The notes: generated by a model from the letters alone, not told the origin. Shown: positions 20,101 through 29,741, counted from the first letter of the stretch. The stretch: 64,000 nt of DNA from Anoxynatronum buryatiense (GCF_900182905.1 NZ_FXUF01000007.1:1-64000); one strand, 5' to 3'. A program made the numbers and translations.

Positions 20101-21112
20101 TCCAGCCTTCATCATCCGATGGCATGAATGCGGTGCAGTGACGGCCCACCAGTTCTTTCGCTTCATATCCCAGAATTTTTTTCCAGGCCTTGTTCACCTT
20201 TATGAAATAACGATTTTCATCCATCACGCAGGCCAGCTCCCGGCTTACCTGAAAAAAGGTGTCCAGCTCCACTGTTTTCACCGCCAGTGATTGCTCTGCT
20301 TCGATCAGGGGAGTGATGTCATTCACATACCCCAGAATTTCGAAGGCATCTTCCTCTGAATGGTAATGTCTGGCAGCAGTTTCCATGACCCACACCGGTC
20401 GTTGGGATTTGGAGAGAATTCGGTAATAAAAAACGGTACTCTGGTCACTCTCCCGGTTGAAACGGTTCAGAGCCTGCCGTTCCAGCTTTGGCAGATCCTC
20501 GGGATGAATGAGTGCCGTGTAGCTTTTAATACTCTTCAGCAGCTCTTCCCGCGTGTATCCAAAGGTCTGTATCACATTGGGCGACACTTCAACCATTGGC
20601 CAGGCCGGGTCATTCTTCCACCTGAAAATAATGGTAGGCCCATTGGTGAAAAGATTCCGCTCTGCCCGAAGGGCTTCTTCTGCCCGTTTTTGACGGGTGA
20701 TGTCAGTCACATACCCGAAAACCAGCCGGGGATTTCCGGTTGCGTCGGTCTCAACGACCTTTCCCTTGTCAAGAATCCAAGCATAACTGCCGTTTTTCCG
20801 TTGTACCCGGTATTCATCTTCAAAGTAAATCCGTTTTTCTTCCCGATTGAGACGAAGATTCTCCAGAAAACGGGGCTGGTCTTCCGGATGAATGCGCTGT
20901 CGCCAGGTGTGTGGTAATTCTCCCAGGTCGTCCGGTTCCAGCTGAAACATTTTCAGCAGCTGGGGTGACCGATGAATACGATTTTCAGCCACATGCCATT
21001 CCCAGAAGCCAACACCGGCTTCTTCCAGCGAAAATTGCCAGCGTTTTTCGCTTTCCTGATGTTGACTGGCGGTGGATTTTTTCCGGTGCTTCCATGAATG
21101 ATCACTGGTCAT
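17129..21112 (-). CDS. Giant soluble hybrid kinase: five PAS, two kinase cores, receiver
   Basis: 1327 residues with no membrane segment. Five PAS domains occupy about 20-630; the first two are PAS_3-like. The first kinase core has '[13 protein letters not shown]' and an ATPase domain with 'DTGIGI' and '[10 protein letters not shown]'. After a low-complexity linker a second core follows with '[14 protein letters not shown]' and its own ATPase domain ('DQGIGI', '[12 protein letters not shown]'). A receiver domain ends the protein ('[13 protein letters not shown]', 'LSKPVR'). Two complete kinase cores in one chain are uncommon. It most likely starts a cytoplasmic phosphorelay with the downstream regulator and the divergent Hpt gene. 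AAGGGGG precedes the ATG. Confidence 0.9.
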   Translation of the reverse strand: MTSDHSWKHRKKSTASQHQESEKRWQFSLEEAGVGFWEWHVAENRIHRSPQLLKMFQLEPDDLGELPHTWRQRIHPEDQPRFLENLRLNREEKRIYFEDEYRVQRKNGSYAWILDKGKVVETDATGNPRLVFGYVTDITRQKRAEEALRAERNLFTNGPTIIFRWKNDPAWPMVEVSPNVIQTFGYTREELLKSIKSYTALIHPEDLPKLERQALNRFNRESDQSTVFYYRILSKSQRPVWVMETAARHYHSEEDAFEILGYVNDITPLIEAEQSLAVKTVELDTFFQVSRELACVMDENRYFIKVNKAWKKILGYEAKELVGRHCTAFMPSDDEGWRTRLKALQHEGEKVFAGHVNRYCDTSGNIHYIEWQMTTHDGKIYASGRDITDQLFSMDQLKKTETRLRKIMNNMEAVVLVVDRDSDEILFLNQKARQLFGPLEGEKSTSAIWQRMQQNPSLPIGPGKEKTRETTAFRDDQGRWYEVRQSEIEWIDGRQVNLVVKMDMTEMKEIQEAYQQSEREKEVLLQAIPDSLFVNDLEGNCLQQYLKREPDLAHYETPAHLSQFFSDAFTQTILEKYRQAVREKTMMPLEYSIDFPDKTRHYETRIVALDDQRVLSVERDVTSAREMQEATQMALRSAEAANQAKSRFLANMSHEIRTPLNGIVGNLDLLAETVLNETQQRHIHSVNAFIEILLHTVNDILDISKIEAGHMQLEERPFQLVAETQQVMEGFASFAKNRNNQLIFQAEPYLPEWVIGDVVRYKQVLNNLISNALKFTHKGEVILSLVSTYQTVDEVGLCIDVEDTGIGIEADQLEMLFEAFIQADLSTTRQYGGTGLGLAITRQLVQMMNGHLSVESQPGKGSRFSVSLSLLRAAPLQKGTEEGAGEGEGKNRYRFAGTVPPSPPDAAEQQQEKISDFNGKAAFIAGMSHELRTPLNAILGMTEALLDEVCGPLTEKQVRSLKTIETSGRHLLEMINEILDTAKISLGKLTIQQEPVALKTLCESIIRNIEAKAASKKVIVAFEYDETVNIIHADGRRLKQALQNLLANALKFSETGDHMGLTVEKDNVNNQLKIIVWDQGIGIAAEDLTLIFNPFTQVENSLNRRFEGAGLGLSLAKGIIEQHGGSLEVESIAGKGSRFIMHLPLEKSVARTSLKDTWKETGPGFQENEPTASAQEPFRRPEDFPPPVILLAEDQEANIETFCQYLEQQHWQLMVARNGKEAVEKAIKHLPDLILMDMHMPEMDGFEAIRHIRNHPRLGQIPIIALTALAMSSDRERCLAAGADTYLSKPVRLKELKQIIQWTLEKKDQDFAGKGADRDESIPPADH

Positions 21113-21408
21113 CAGATGTTCCCCCTTGCCTGTCTCAACATTGATTTTTTATTGTTGCTATACCTCTACCCTTCCTCTTTTTTAGAGTAACACCTTTTAA
21201 AAACTGGCTCTTTCCGTCATGTTGTGGCCCGCTTTTTACTGAATCCCCTTGCTTTTTTGTCACCTGACATTGTTTTTTCCCGCATATTGCCAGGAATATC
21301 ACTTTCAGTGTTTTGATTATCTGCTTTTGAGGTAAACAAATAGCAACTGTCTTCACCTCGGGTATGCGTTGAATGTGCTTCGGGCTTGCTTTCTGAAAGG
21401 AGTTTTCT

Positions 21409-23037
21409 ATGGATACCATTAGCCAGCTATATTTTGAAGAAACCATGGAACAGCTTGAAAATGCCGAAGGATGTCTTAATGAAATGCAGCAGTTTTTCCA
21501 ACCGGCACATGTGGACCGGCTCTTCCGGTACATCCATTCTGTCAAAGGCTCCTCTGATATGATGGGTTTTTCCGAGGTCAAAGACCTGTCTCATGTACTT
21601 GAAGATCTTCTGAGTCAGGCGCGGGAAGGTAAAAAAACGCTGACCGGCGAACTGATGGATGTGTGCTATCAGTCGGTGGATACATTGATTCACATGGTGG
21701 AGAATCGAAAACAGGATGTTCACGGTTCCGCCAGTGTCCGGCTTATTTCTGAATCCCGAAATCTCATTCAACAATTACAGCAGATTTCAGAAGAATCATC
21801 CTTTGAAATGAGTGTTCTGCGGGAACCCGTCACTTTTCCCGAAGAACCGCACGCTTCTGCTGCCCCAGTTTCCATCTCACTGCCCGACCCGGCGGCCATC
21901 AAACCGCCGGCACCCCCAGCGGAAGTGCTTCTGCCCGATATTTCTTCAGAAACATCGTCACCCGCTTCCAATCCGCTTCCTATTCCAGTTCCGGTTCCTG
22001 TTCACCGCTACTACGTTCGGATGCTTCTCTCACCGGATAACCCCATGACGGCAGTGACTCGTTTTCTGATTCTGAAGCGCCTGGATGAAAACGGGGTAGT
22101 GATCTATACCCATCCTTCCAGAGAACTCATTGAGGCCATGACCGAATTGCCTGTTTCCCAGAATCTGCAGGATGCCAATGGTGCGTTGACTTTTCTGAAT
22201 CCCCATGAAATGGTGTTTCTCTACCGTTCAAATCTGAGCCGGGATCATTTGTCGCGGGAACTGGATGTGGGCTATGTGGAAGACCATTTTGTCATTGATC
22301 TGGGGAAGACCTACCAGGAGTACCGGATGACGAAGGATGACCGGGCTTTTTTCAAGTACTATTTCAATGAATACGCCCGTATTTTGTCCTCTCTGGAACA
22401 GCTGACCCGGCAAAGCCGGCACGGTCAACAGGCCACCCCCGGACCTCACTGGCAAAAGATCCATTATTCCCTGATAAAAATCTCTTCCCGAATCATTCAG
22501 CTTCCATCCAATGAACGCTATCACCAGTGGATCAACGCTCATCAGCTGGCGAAGGATTTCTTTGAACTGGAGACAACGGCCAACCAGCCAAAAACACCGG
22601 CCCTCATCACTTACCTGAAAACACTGTTGATGCATGCCGCCACTGATGCCTGGCGGCTGGTGAAAAATGAGGTAGTGATCAAACACCTGCATTTGGAGGA
22701 AAAACAGCATGTGTTACTCTCCCTTCAAAATCTGTCACTGGAACTGAACCCGGATTTGCATCAAGTATTGCTGGTGGATGTCAGCGCCAAAAACCGCCTG
22801 CTTGAAAGCGAAGTCAAGAGTATTCTCTCTATTTTTCAAACTCTGAAAGAAAAACAGATCAGACCGCTGCTGATTCATGACGGCAAAAACCGGTTGCGCA
22901 TTGACCAGGGAACAGAGCCTCTGCCGCTGAAATCCCTCTTTGTTCAATATCAATATGAACATCAATTACTTGAAAAAGCGTTGTTGCAGCTTTGCCACCA
23001 TCCCTTTTTCCCAGAAACCGAAGGAGGAGTCTCATGA
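21409..23037 (+). CDS. Hpt-domain phosphotransfer protein (CheA-P1-like N-terminus)
   Basis: 542 residues, ATG behind AAAGGAG. Residues 1-110 are an Hpt domain with 'YIHSVKGSSDMMGF'; His43 is the likely phosphoacceptor. A Pro-rich linker (about 150-200) is followed by a domain with 'RYYVRMLLSPDNPMTAV' that may bind a regulator, and by a C-terminal region of about 150 residues I do not recognise. No ATPase domain is present, so it is a relay protein rather than a kinase. It overlaps the next gene by ATGA and faces away from the hybrid kinase across a 296 bp shared upstream region. Confidence 0.8.
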   Translation: MDTISQLYFEETMEQLENAEGCLNEMQQFFQPAHVDRLFRYIHSVKGSSDMMGFSEVKDLSHVLEDLLSQAREGKKTLTGELMDVCYQSVDTLIHMVENRKQDVHGSASVRLISESRNLIQQLQQISEESSFEMSVLREPVTFPEEPHASAAPVSISLPDPAAIKPPAPPAEVLLPDISSETSSPASNPLPIPVPVPVHRYYVRMLLSPDNPMTAVTRFLILKRLDENGVVIYTHPSRELIEAMTELPVSQNLQDANGALTFLNPHEMVFLYRSNLSRDHLSRELDVGYVEDHFVIDLGKTYQEYRMTKDDRAFFKYYFNEYARILSSLEQLTRQSRHGQQATPGPHWQKIHYSLIKISSRIIQLPSNERYHQWINAHQLAKDFFELETTANQPKTPALITYLKTLLMHAATDAWRLVKNEVVIKHLHLEEKQHVLLSLQNLSLELNPDLHQVLLVDVSAKNRLLESEVKSILSIFQTLKEKQIRPLLIHDGKNRLRIDQGTEPLPLKSLFVQYQYEHQLLEKALLQLCHHPFFPETEGGVS

Positions 23038-23429
23038 GAATTTTAATTTGTGACGACCACGATGCTTCAAGAATCGTTCTCTCCAAATACCTGGCCCGCT
23101 ACGGCACCTGTACGCTGGTGGATAACGGCGCCGAAGCCATCTCCCTTTATGCAGAATCACAGCAATCGGATGAACCTTTTCAGCTTGTATGCATTGATAT
23201 TTTGATGCCCCAAATGGACGGCTTCAACACCCTCCGTTCCATTCGGGAACTGGAAAAGGTCTTTTCACCAAAAGACACGGATAAGCTGAAAGTTATCATG
23301 GTAACCGCGCTTGATGACACCGACAATATTCACCAGGCCTATTCCCTTGGCTGTGATGCTTATCTGATGAAGCCCTACACCCTGCAGCAGGTGGATGATA
23401 CCCTGAAGTCGCTGGGATTGATTACTTGA
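23034..23429 (+). CDS. CheY-like single-domain response regulator
   Basis: 131 residues starting at the ATG that overlaps the previous stop codon, behind AAGGAGGAG. It is a complete receiver with the acidic pair D7/D8, phosphoacceptor D55 ('CIDILMPQMDGF'), the switch Thr in 'MVTALDD' and Lys in 'YLMKPYT'. There is no output domain. It is the probable partner of the adjacent Hpt protein. Confidence 0.92.
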   Translation: MRILICDDHDASRIVLSKYLARYGTCTLVDNGAEAISLYAESQQSDEPFQLVCIDILMPQMDGFNTLRSIRELEKVFSPKDTDKLKVIMVTALDDTDNIHQAYSLGCDAYLMKPYTLQQVDDTLKSLGLIT

Positions 23430-23451
23430 AAACGCTGGGGTTGATCCCCTA

Positions 23452-23501
23452 AAACAAAGGCGCTGAACAGCGATTTTCCATCCTGTTCAACGCCTTTGTT
23501 T
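23452..23501. terminator. Bidirectional terminator between convergent genes
   Basis: A 19-bp stem with one mismatch pairs 23452-23470 with 23483-23501 around a 12-nt loop. A/T-rich ends on both sides (AAAACAAA and TTTGTTTG) let it serve both the regulator on the plus strand and the reductase on the minus strand. Confidence 0.8.
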
Positions 23502-23625
23502 GATGTCTAAGAAAATGTGATGTCTAAAAAAATAGGATACACAATGAAGCCGTGGTAACTGTGAAAAACGTGTTTTAAAGACTTTCAGTCGTTGACATCC
23601 GGTCAGTGTTTGACCGCCGCCGCCC

Positions 23626-24555
23626 TTACCGTTTCATTGCCACCTGCTCCTTTGCCCGAATGGCCTGATAAAGCACCTGGTTCACCGGGGTGGGCACTCC
23701 CAATGCCTTCCCCAGACGGCAGACGGTTCCTGCCAGCATCTCCACCTCTGTCTGGCGGCCGCTTTCCAGATCGTTGAGCATGGACGGCCGGCTTTCCGGC
23801 GGCATGTTCACCAGCACTGCATCCCATTTTTCCAGATCGGCAGGGGTGAGCTTGACGCCGTTTTTCTGCGTTATCTGAAGCACTTCTTTCATGGCATCCT
23901 GCATCAGCTGATGGGCCTCCGAAATTTTCTGGAAGGCACCAAAGCCTTCTCCCACCAATGCTGATGCCTGGTTAATGCCCACGTTCACCATGAATTTGTA
24001 CCACAGCTCATACAGCATGTTTTGGGGCACCTGGTAGACAATATCCATCTGGTCAAAGAGGGAAGCCACCCGCTCCACCTCCGGTGACCACTGGGTGTTG
24101 TCGGCCTTGCCGAAGCTCATGGTGCCATATCTCTGAAAGCGAATCACATTGCCGTCGCGAAAGCCGTCCAGCCCCATGCAAATGCCGTAAAGCACTTTAT
24201 CGGCCCCAAAAGCTTCTCCCAGCCGCTCTTCACTGGTGATGCCGTTCATCAGGGAAAGGATAAGGGTGTCTCCGCCCACGAAGGGAGCCATTTCTGTGAT
24301 GGCTTCTTGCAGGCCGTAGTCTTTCACCGCCACAATGATCAGCTGAGCCGGTGTTGGCTGGGGTTCTGCCGGATCGGCGTACCGGAACTGGTAAGGGGTG
24401 TCATTGATATGAAAGCCTTGTGCCTCATATCTTTTTTTCCGTTCCCCGCCTGCCAGCACCCGCAGGGTAATACCCAGTTTGTTGAAAAATTTCAGGGCAT
24501 AGGCGCCGCCAATGGCACCCAGGCCCACCACCATGACTTCCTGAATGGGTTGCAT
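23626..24555 (-). CDS. Ketopantoate reductase-family oxidoreductase
   Basis: 309 residues. An N-terminal NADPH-binding Rossmann motif 'VVGLGAIGGAYAL' is followed by 'VAVKDYGL'. The C-terminal helical domain has the family Lys in 'LWYKFMVNVGINQASAL' and 'SMLNDLESGRQTEVEMLAG', ending 'LGVPTPVNQVLY'. Family members reduce 2-dehydropantoate to pantoate, but many paralogues act on other 2-keto acids. It starts 43 bp after the last precursor gene (GAGGTGA site), so it may be the tail gene of the RiPP operon. No panB/panC neighbours are seen, so the role is open. Confidence 0.85.
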   Translation of the reverse strand: MQPIQEVMVVGLGAIGGAYALKFFNKLGITLRVLAGGERKKRYEAQGFHINDTPYQFRYADPAEPQPTPAQLIIVAVKDYGLQEAITEMAPFVGGDTLILSLMNGITSEERLGEAFGADKVLYGICMGLDGFRDGNVIRFQRYGTMSFGKADNTQWSPEVERVASLFDQMDIVYQVPQNMLYELWYKFMVNVGINQASALVGEGFGAFQKISEAHQLMQDAMKEVLQITQKNGVKLTPADLEKWDAVLVNMPPESRPSMLNDLESGRQTEVEMLAGTVCRLGKALGVPTPVNQVLYQAIRAKEQVAMKR

Positions 24556-24598
24556 GTTGTCACCTCTGATAAGATCTGTTTTTATGTTTTTCCTCTTT

Positions 24599-24949
24599 TT
24601 ACCATCTGCTTTTCAGTGCTGCCTTTGCCATGCTGATAAACTGCGGGCTGTTCAACGCGCTGTCGAACTTTCGTGTGCTGGGGTCAAAAAGTGTGCTGAT
24701 GCCTGACAACACATACCCGCCACCCACTTCGTTCAACGCTTCATCAGAAAGCTCGCCCTCTGTAAAGTGTACCGACTGGAGCAGGGCCTCCCGTAACAGC
24801 TCTATTTCTTTCAGGGTGAAGGTCATGCCTTCCCCTTCCAGCAGCAGCTGCACGCCTTCCGGCCTTTCCTGCTCCATCAGGGTAAGGAGCAATGCTTCGC
24901 TGTTTTCCAGTTTTTCTTTCAGTTCCAGCCATTTTTTCATTTCTGACAT
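24599..24949 (-). CDS. Nif11-type RiPP precursor a
   Basis: 116 residues from the ATG at 24949 (AGGAG six bases upstream; ATG 24952 is also possible). The leader is Nif11-like with 'EGVQLLLEGEGMTFTLKEIE' and ends 'ELSDEALNEVGGG'. The core is about 38 residues, starting YVLSGISTLFDPS and ending AKAALKSRW. It has seven Ser/Thr, no Cys and a C-terminal Trp. It is the last precursor gene of the island. Confidence 0.85.
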   Translation of the reverse strand: MSEMKKWLELKEKLENSEALLLTLMEQERPEGVQLLLEGEGMTFTLKEIELLREALLQSVHFTEGELSDEALNEVGGGYVLSGISTLFDPSTRKFDSALNSPQFISMAKAALKSRW

Positions 24950-25122
24950 CATTCTCTCCTTCCCTCTTTGCAATCATCCATGTAGTCATTTTCGTTTTCA
25001 CTGTATGAGGGACTCTTCGTTTTCCACGAACAGGTTGATCCCGAAAACGGCTCGGGGAGCTGTTTTCGGGATCACATGAGTGCTCACTTGTAAATAACAT
25101 CAGTTCTCTGTGTTCCGATGGT

Positions 25123-25461
25123 CTACCAGCGTTGCAACGTGCTGTGCAATGCTTTGCCCACATCAATAGATGTCACAAGGATTTTTGATATATTCTGAGC
25201 CGCTTTGTTTAAATCCACTTTCATTTCTGCTGTTCCGCCGGCAACCACTTCCAGATCTTCCTCTGAAAGCTCGCCCTGCATGTCTTTCATTTGTTGTGCC
25301 ATAAGCGCTCCCAATTGATCCACTTCTTCTTCGGTAAAGTCCAGTCCGGCTTCTTTCAGCACTGCCTGCACTTCTTTGGGATCTTCTTGCTGGGTCAGTT
25401 TTTTCACCAGTTCAGGGTTTGCCTCCATTTTCGCCTGCATTTGGTTCATTTTTTCCAACAT
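25123..25461 (-). CDS. Nif11-type RiPP precursor b
   Basis: 112 residues from the ATG at 25461 (AAAGGTGG seven bases upstream; longer in-frame starts lack a site). The leader has 'DPKEVQAVLKEAGLDFTEEE' and ends 'ELSEEDLEVVAGG'. The 36-residue core begins TAEMKVDLNKAAQ and ends HSTLQRW; no Cys, C-terminal Trp. Between it and lanM (25462-25594) lie two TATAAT-like hexamers on the minus strand without good -35 partners, so a separate promoter is possible but unproven. Confidence 0.85.
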   Translation of the reverse strand: MLEKMNQMQAKMEANPELVKKLTQQEDPKEVQAVLKEAGLDFTEEEVDQLGALMAQQMKDMQGELSEEDLEVVAGGTAEMKVDLNKAAQNISKILVTSIDVGKALHSTLQRW

Positions 25462-25594
25462 GTTGTTTCCACCTTTCCTGTTGTCATTTATGGTTGCACG
25501 GCAATTGCCCTTGGCCATCTGTGTAACTGCTGAATAACCCCTTATTCCACTATTTTCATTATATCTAAAAAGTCACCTGATTGCGCATTATATT

Positions 25595-28500
25595 TCAAAA
25601 AAACAGACTATGGATGCTTTTTTCCTCAGAAGCCCGTAGCAGGGTGTAGCCAATGCCAGCCATTCCCTTAAATAAAGAAGGATTCCAGAGATGGGTGTGG
25701 CGGCGGCGCAGCAGCTGGCGGCATGTTTTCCCTGAACCCTCGGCTGTCAGCCACCATTCTGCCACGCCGCTGTTGCCGCAGCACAGATCATCTGTCTGAA
25801 GCGGCTGGTATTGCTCAAGTATTGCTGCAATGCGGTTCATGTTGTTACGGCCGGTGTGTTTCATTTCTTCCCGGCCACATTTTTCCAGGCTTGCCCACAT
25901 CAGCCCCATGCCCGCAATACCGCTGCACAGGCTGAGGGGAATGGCTTCTTTTTTGGTGGATAGTTCTTCCAGCAAGGCGGCTTCTGCCCTGATGCCTTGC
26001 CCAATGATTTCTTCCACCTCTGGGCGGTTTCTTTTTTCGTTATAGCGAATCAACACCTGAAGGATGCCGCTTCGCGCCCCCATCCCCATACGCAGCACCG
26101 GAATTTCTCTGGCGGCTGTCTGCCCCACCTTTTTCACTGTTGACGGATCCCACCACTGGTTTTTTGCCCCCAGAATTCTTTCAACACAGTTGTCCATCAG
26201 TTCATCAGCGGTTCCGTCAGGCAAAAATGCCGCTGCCACCAGCAACCCATGTGCCAGCCCGGTCAGTCCTTCAAACCAGTTCCAGGTGGTGCATTTCCTG
26301 ATGGCTTCATGGGGAATGCCGCGAACCATCCTTTCAGCCGTCTCAAAGAATATTGGCTCTTCCAGGTATTCGCCCACTCTCACCAGTGTCAGTAACATCC
26401 CTCCCAGCCCATGGGCTGTTCCCATGGGCAACCGGTCTGTGGGGACAGCTCCGAGGGACTGCTTCAGTTCTTCGCAGAAGGGATTCATCAGCTTCAGTGC
26501 CTCTGTGTGTATCTCCGTCTCTCCTGTGGCTCTGAAACAGGCGGCCATTAAGAGGGCAACCCCCAACCGCCCATCGTACAGGGTGTCTCTCATGGGTGCT
26601 ATTTCGATGATTTGATTGCGCAAATTGTACTGATAAGTAAGGGAATGTGAAGAATCTCTCTTCTTTCTTTCCATTTGACGTCTCAGCTCCCGGCAGATGT
26701 TCATGGAGGCTTCTTTGAAAACCGCTTGATCTGCCTGATCTGCTTGATCTGCTGGAGTTGCTTGAACTGCTTGAGCTGCTATATTTGATTTAGCCATTGT
26801 ATGAACTGTATCTGGTGCATCCGTGGATGCACCCCCCTGTTTCACCGGTTTTTCATCTGCCCGCAGCACTGCCGTGCCTGCGGTGTGAGTGGTTTCATTC
26901 CTGATGTGCAAAGACGCCTGGATATAGGCCGTCTGTCGCTCTAAATCTTCCCTGTTCAGCCCTTTCATATGCTGCTCTGCCCGCTGAAGGGCTGTGTGGG
27001 TGAAATAATCGGCCACAAGGCAATCATGGGGATCATAGAGCCCTTTCTCGTCTGCATAGCCGCCGAAAATCGGCACATCACCCGCCTCCAGATGACGACA
27101 CTCTGCCTGAAACGCCGGCCAGTTTTTTGTCATCTCTGCAACAGTGGAATGCAGCAGGTAGGGGGCTGCCAGGCGTTCGGCTTCGGCGGAATAAAGAAAG
27201 CCGTCTTCCAGACACCGGGGGGAGGCCAGGCATGCCTGCAGTTGCGCGTATGTCCAGGTTTTGCGCATCACAAACCGCACCGGCACCTTTTTGCCCCGCA
27301 CTGTTTCTTCTGCCCATTGACAGATGGCAGCGCTGCCTTCCTTCATCAGAAATTCATATGCTTTTGTGAACCCCTCTAAGAATGCCTGCCGGTGGTCAAA
27401 AACCAACTCCCGTCTGCCATTGAAAACCGGCACACTTTCCCTGATGCTGCTGTTCAGGGAACTGCGGTCAACCCATGATTCCGCCGACTCCTGCAGCCAG
27501 ATTGGCAGGAATCCCAGGTTCAGCACAGAGGCTCCCTGCATGCCCTGGTCGCTCTGCGGTTCAATGGTGACGCCGTGGGAGATCACTGTTTCCAGGTCAA
27601 TGAGTACCGGGTGGGCACCGCAGGCAATGACATTTTCATCATGAAAATCGCAGCCCCCCATGGCGTAGACAAGGGCCAGCCACCCTCCCATCCGCTGGTA
27701 ATATGCCTTCGCTTCTCCACGGGATACAAGGCTGGTGTGCTTCACAAACTGTGCCCAGCCATGATCTCCGGCATTCACCGTTTTCGGTACTTTCAGCGTG
27801 TAGGGGAAGCCGCGTTTACCAAGTTGATCAAGCAACGACGTATAACAGCTGTCAATCAGCAAATTGCGTGGCTTGTAGACCAGCTGACGGCCAGATTCAC
27901 AAGTGAGCACCACCACGCTTTTTCCCCGGTCGTGGGTATCTCCCAGATTGCCGCTGATGCGTTGAATGGCTCCAAGGGGTTGTCCCTCATTCAGCGTCTT
28001 CTCCAGTTGTGGGAGGTTCTGGCGGTAGTGAGCCGCCAGTGCCGTCATGTTGGTGATCCAGTGATGGGCACTGATGGCCAAAAGTCTTGCCAGCACGGGA
28101 AATTCCACGAAAACTTCTTTCCAGCCCCCTGCCAGCAGGTGATCGGCAAAGAGGTGCAGGCAGTGTATCTGCTGTGTGTCATTCATCTGCCGCAGGTACT
28201 TCATGGATTCCCTGCGAAGCACAAAAATCTTGAAACATTGCGTCAGGGTGGCACTGCAGGTTTTCCGAAACGCATCCAGCAGCAGCCTGCTGCAGTCAGC
28301 GACTGCTTTTTCTGAAAAAAATGCCTCTTCATCAGGTCCCCAGGACTTCTTCAGCTGGTTTTCCAGGGTTCGAACCAACGGATAAAGCACGGTGATGCCT
28401 GTTTGCGCCTGAACCGCTGCCACTGACGGGTGTTCCCGGCCAATGTCTTGATCATCCCTGTCACTGTTTTCAGCCATATCTTCGTTACCGTCAGGAACTT

Positions 28501-28906
28501 TGTCTTTTCGACTTTTCTGGTGCGACTGCCAGAACGTTTCACTTTCCCGCTTCCATTCTTCTGGATTCAACACAGAAAGCCCTGACAACATCCTGTTAAC
28601 TGTCTCCATGTATGGGGGCAGCTCTCCTGGCCATTCGCCCTCGCCGTCTTTTTCTTCTTCGTTTCCTGTTTCTACCTCTCCCGCCAAACGAAGGGCCTCT
28701 TCCCAGGTGAGACCGTCCATTTTCAAGCGATTGTGAAAGCTTGTTTCACTGCCTCTGGCTGCCGCCTTCTTTTGCCAGAGGGCCAGTCGTTCCCGGCTGT
28801 TTTTCAAATTCTCCCTTTGTTTCCCTGTCTCATTTTCATTCATTCGTTCCCTGATAAACCGGGCCTTCAACGCCATTTTTCGCATTTCTGCCTCTGTCAG
28901 TCTCAT
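25595..28906 (-). CDS. lanM: LanM-type class II lanthionine synthetase, CCG clade
   Basis: 1103 residues. The N-terminal dehydratase half (DUF4135) shows 'RQLVYKPRNL', 'MGGWLALVYAMGGCDFHDEN' and 'PVLIDLETVI'. These are the lipid-kinase-like residues that phosphorylate Ser/Thr and eliminate phosphate to give Dha/Dhb. The C-terminal LanC-like cyclase has 'AHGLGGMLL', 'GLAHGL', 'SLCSGIAGMG' and 'DDLCCGNSG'. The zinc ligands are thus Cys, Cys, Cys instead of the usual Cys-Cys-His, as in the promiscuous ProcM. A Gln/Ala repeat linker (near 26730-26790) separates the halves. AGGAGG precedes the ATG, which overlaps the upstream gene by four bases. It probably serves all fifteen precursors. Confidence 0.93.
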   Translation of the reverse strand: MRLTEAEMRKMALKARFIRERMNENETGKQRENLKNSRERLALWQKKAAARGSETSFHNRLKMDGLTWEEALRLAGEVETGNEEEKDGEGEWPGELPPYMETVNRMLSGLSVLNPEEWKRESETFWQSHQKSRKDKVPDGNEDMAENSDRDDQDIGREHPSVAAVQAQTGITVLYPLVRTLENQLKKSWGPDEEAFFSEKAVADCSRLLLDAFRKTCSATLTQCFKIFVLRRESMKYLRQMNDTQQIHCLHLFADHLLAGGWKEVFVEFPVLARLLAISAHHWITNMTALAAHYRQNLPQLEKTLNEGQPLGAIQRISGNLGDTHDRGKSVVVLTCESGRQLVYKPRNLLIDSCYTSLLDQLGKRGFPYTLKVPKTVNAGDHGWAQFVKHTSLVSRGEAKAYYQRMGGWLALVYAMGGCDFHDENVIACGAHPVLIDLETVISHGVTIEPQSDQGMQGASVLNLGFLPIWLQESAESWVDRSSLNSSIRESVPVFNGRRELVFDHRQAFLEGFTKAYEFLMKEGSAAICQWAEETVRGKKVPVRFVMRKTWTYAQLQACLASPRCLEDGFLYSAEAERLAAPYLLHSTVAEMTKNWPAFQAECRHLEAGDVPIFGGYADEKGLYDPHDCLVADYFTHTALQRAEQHMKGLNREDLERQTAYIQASLHIRNETTHTAGTAVLRADEKPVKQGGASTDAPDTVHTMAKSNIAAQAVQATPADQADQADQAVFKEASMNICRELRRQMERKKRDSSHSLTYQYNLRNQIIEIAPMRDTLYDGRLGVALLMAACFRATGETEIHTEALKLMNPFCEELKQSLGAVPTDRLPMGTAHGLGGMLLTLVRVGEYLEEPIFFETAERMVRGIPHEAIRKCTTWNWFEGLTGLAHGLLVAAAFLPDGTADELMDNCVERILGAKNQWWDPSTVKKVGQTAAREIPVLRMGMGARSGILQVLIRYNEKRNRPEVEEIIGQGIRAEAALLEELSTKKEAIPLSLCSGIAGMGLMWASLEKCGREEMKHTGRNNMNRIAAILEQYQPLQTDDLCCGNSGVAEWWLTAEGSGKTCRQLLRRRHTHLWNPSLFKGMAGIGYTLLRASEEKSIHSLFF

Positions 28907-29658
28907 CGAGAACCTCCTGGAACATGGGTGTTTGCGGCAATGGCATCCATGAGGGACTGATAGCTTTCGTGGCTGAAGTAGCCATGTTCTTCCCAGAACC
29001 GGTATTCTGCCGGCTTCATCACCCTGCCCCTTATGATGCTTTCTTTCATGCCGTGAAACAGATTCTCCAGTCGGTCGTTTGAGACAAGGCGTTTTTCACC
29101 GGACAGATACTGGCTGATGACGGTGCCTCCCAGCTCTGCCTTCCTTTCAACGTCCTTCGGATTCTGAAATACTCCCGGAAACTGGGTGAATACGCTGTAC
29201 CCGCCCACGACCCGAACCCCCATGTACGCCATCACCCGAATCAAATAACCAAGCACTTCTGCTTCACCGGAGGAGGAGGTTGTGGTGAGGGCGATGCCAG
29301 GTTTTCCGGCCAGGCGAAACAGGTGAAGCCAGTAACTCAGCCGGTCAATCAGGGTTTTTGTCTGGCCGGAGACTTGAAGGGCGTACACAGGACTCCCCAG
29401 TATCACAAAATCAGCCTCCAGCAGTTTTTCTTTCATCAACCCGCCATCATCTTCCCTGTCCAGAAGACAGCTTCCCGTCCTGAAACAGTCACAACATCCA
29501 CGACATGCCTGTAATTGCAGCTGATCTGACGTCATTATCTCCCAGGTAACTTGCGTGTCACACACGGCCCCGGCTTTTTCACACATCTTTTCTGCCAGCT
29601 GCGCAGTGCCTGACTTCTGTCCCCGGTGACTGCCTATGTACGAAACTATTTTTTTCAC
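28903..29658 (-). CDS. Flavodoxin-fold NAD(P)H-dependent FMN reductase-type enzyme
   Basis: 251 residues, GTG start behind AAGGGGTG. The N-terminus has an FMN phosphate-loop-like 'IGSHRGQKSGTAQLAE'. The Cys-rich 'CRGCCDCFRTGSC' and 'DFVILGSPVYALQVSGQTK' are typical of iron-sulfur flavodoxin/NADPH-dependent FMN reductase relatives. The ~70-residue C-terminal part is less familiar. Its stop overlaps the lanM start (ATGA), so the two are co-translated. Position suggests peptide tailoring, for example reduction of dehydro-residues to D-amino acids; known lanthipeptide reductases (LanJ types) belong to other families, so this is inference. Confidence 0.8.
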   Translation of the reverse strand: MKKIVSYIGSHRGQKSGTAQLAEKMCEKAGAVCDTQVTWEIMTSDQLQLQACRGCCDCFRTGSCLLDREDDGGLMKEKLLEADFVILGSPVYALQVSGQTKTLIDRLSYWLHLFRLAGKPGIALTTTSSSGEAEVLGYLIRVMAYMGVRVVGGYSVFTQFPGVFQNPKDVERKAELGGTVISQYLSGEKRLVSNDRLENLFHGMKESIIRGRVMKPAEYRFWEEHGYFSHESYQSLMDAIAANTHVPGGSR

Positions 29659-29706
29659 AGCTTCACCCCTTCATGGGCCGACAGGTTAAGGACTGGCCTT
29701 GCTCTT

Positions 29707-29741
29707 GAAAAGAGCCAGAAGCATGGCTTTTGGCTCTTTTT
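29707..29741 (-). terminator. Intra-operon terminator or attenuator between precursor c and the modification genes
   Basis: AAAGAGCCA pairs with TGGCTCTTT, with an inner AAGC/GCTT stem, giving a 29-nt hairpin (29710-29738). The T run extends on both strands. It lies between the stop of precursor c and the start of the reductase-lanM pair. Partial readthrough would give more precursor than enzyme, a common arrangement in RiPP operons. Confidence 0.7.

Noticed and set aside
24744-25166. Minus-strand frame of 140 codons spanning precursors a and b
   Set aside because: Wrong frame relative to two clear Nif11 leaders; low-complexity Arg/Gly-rich translation; no start signal.
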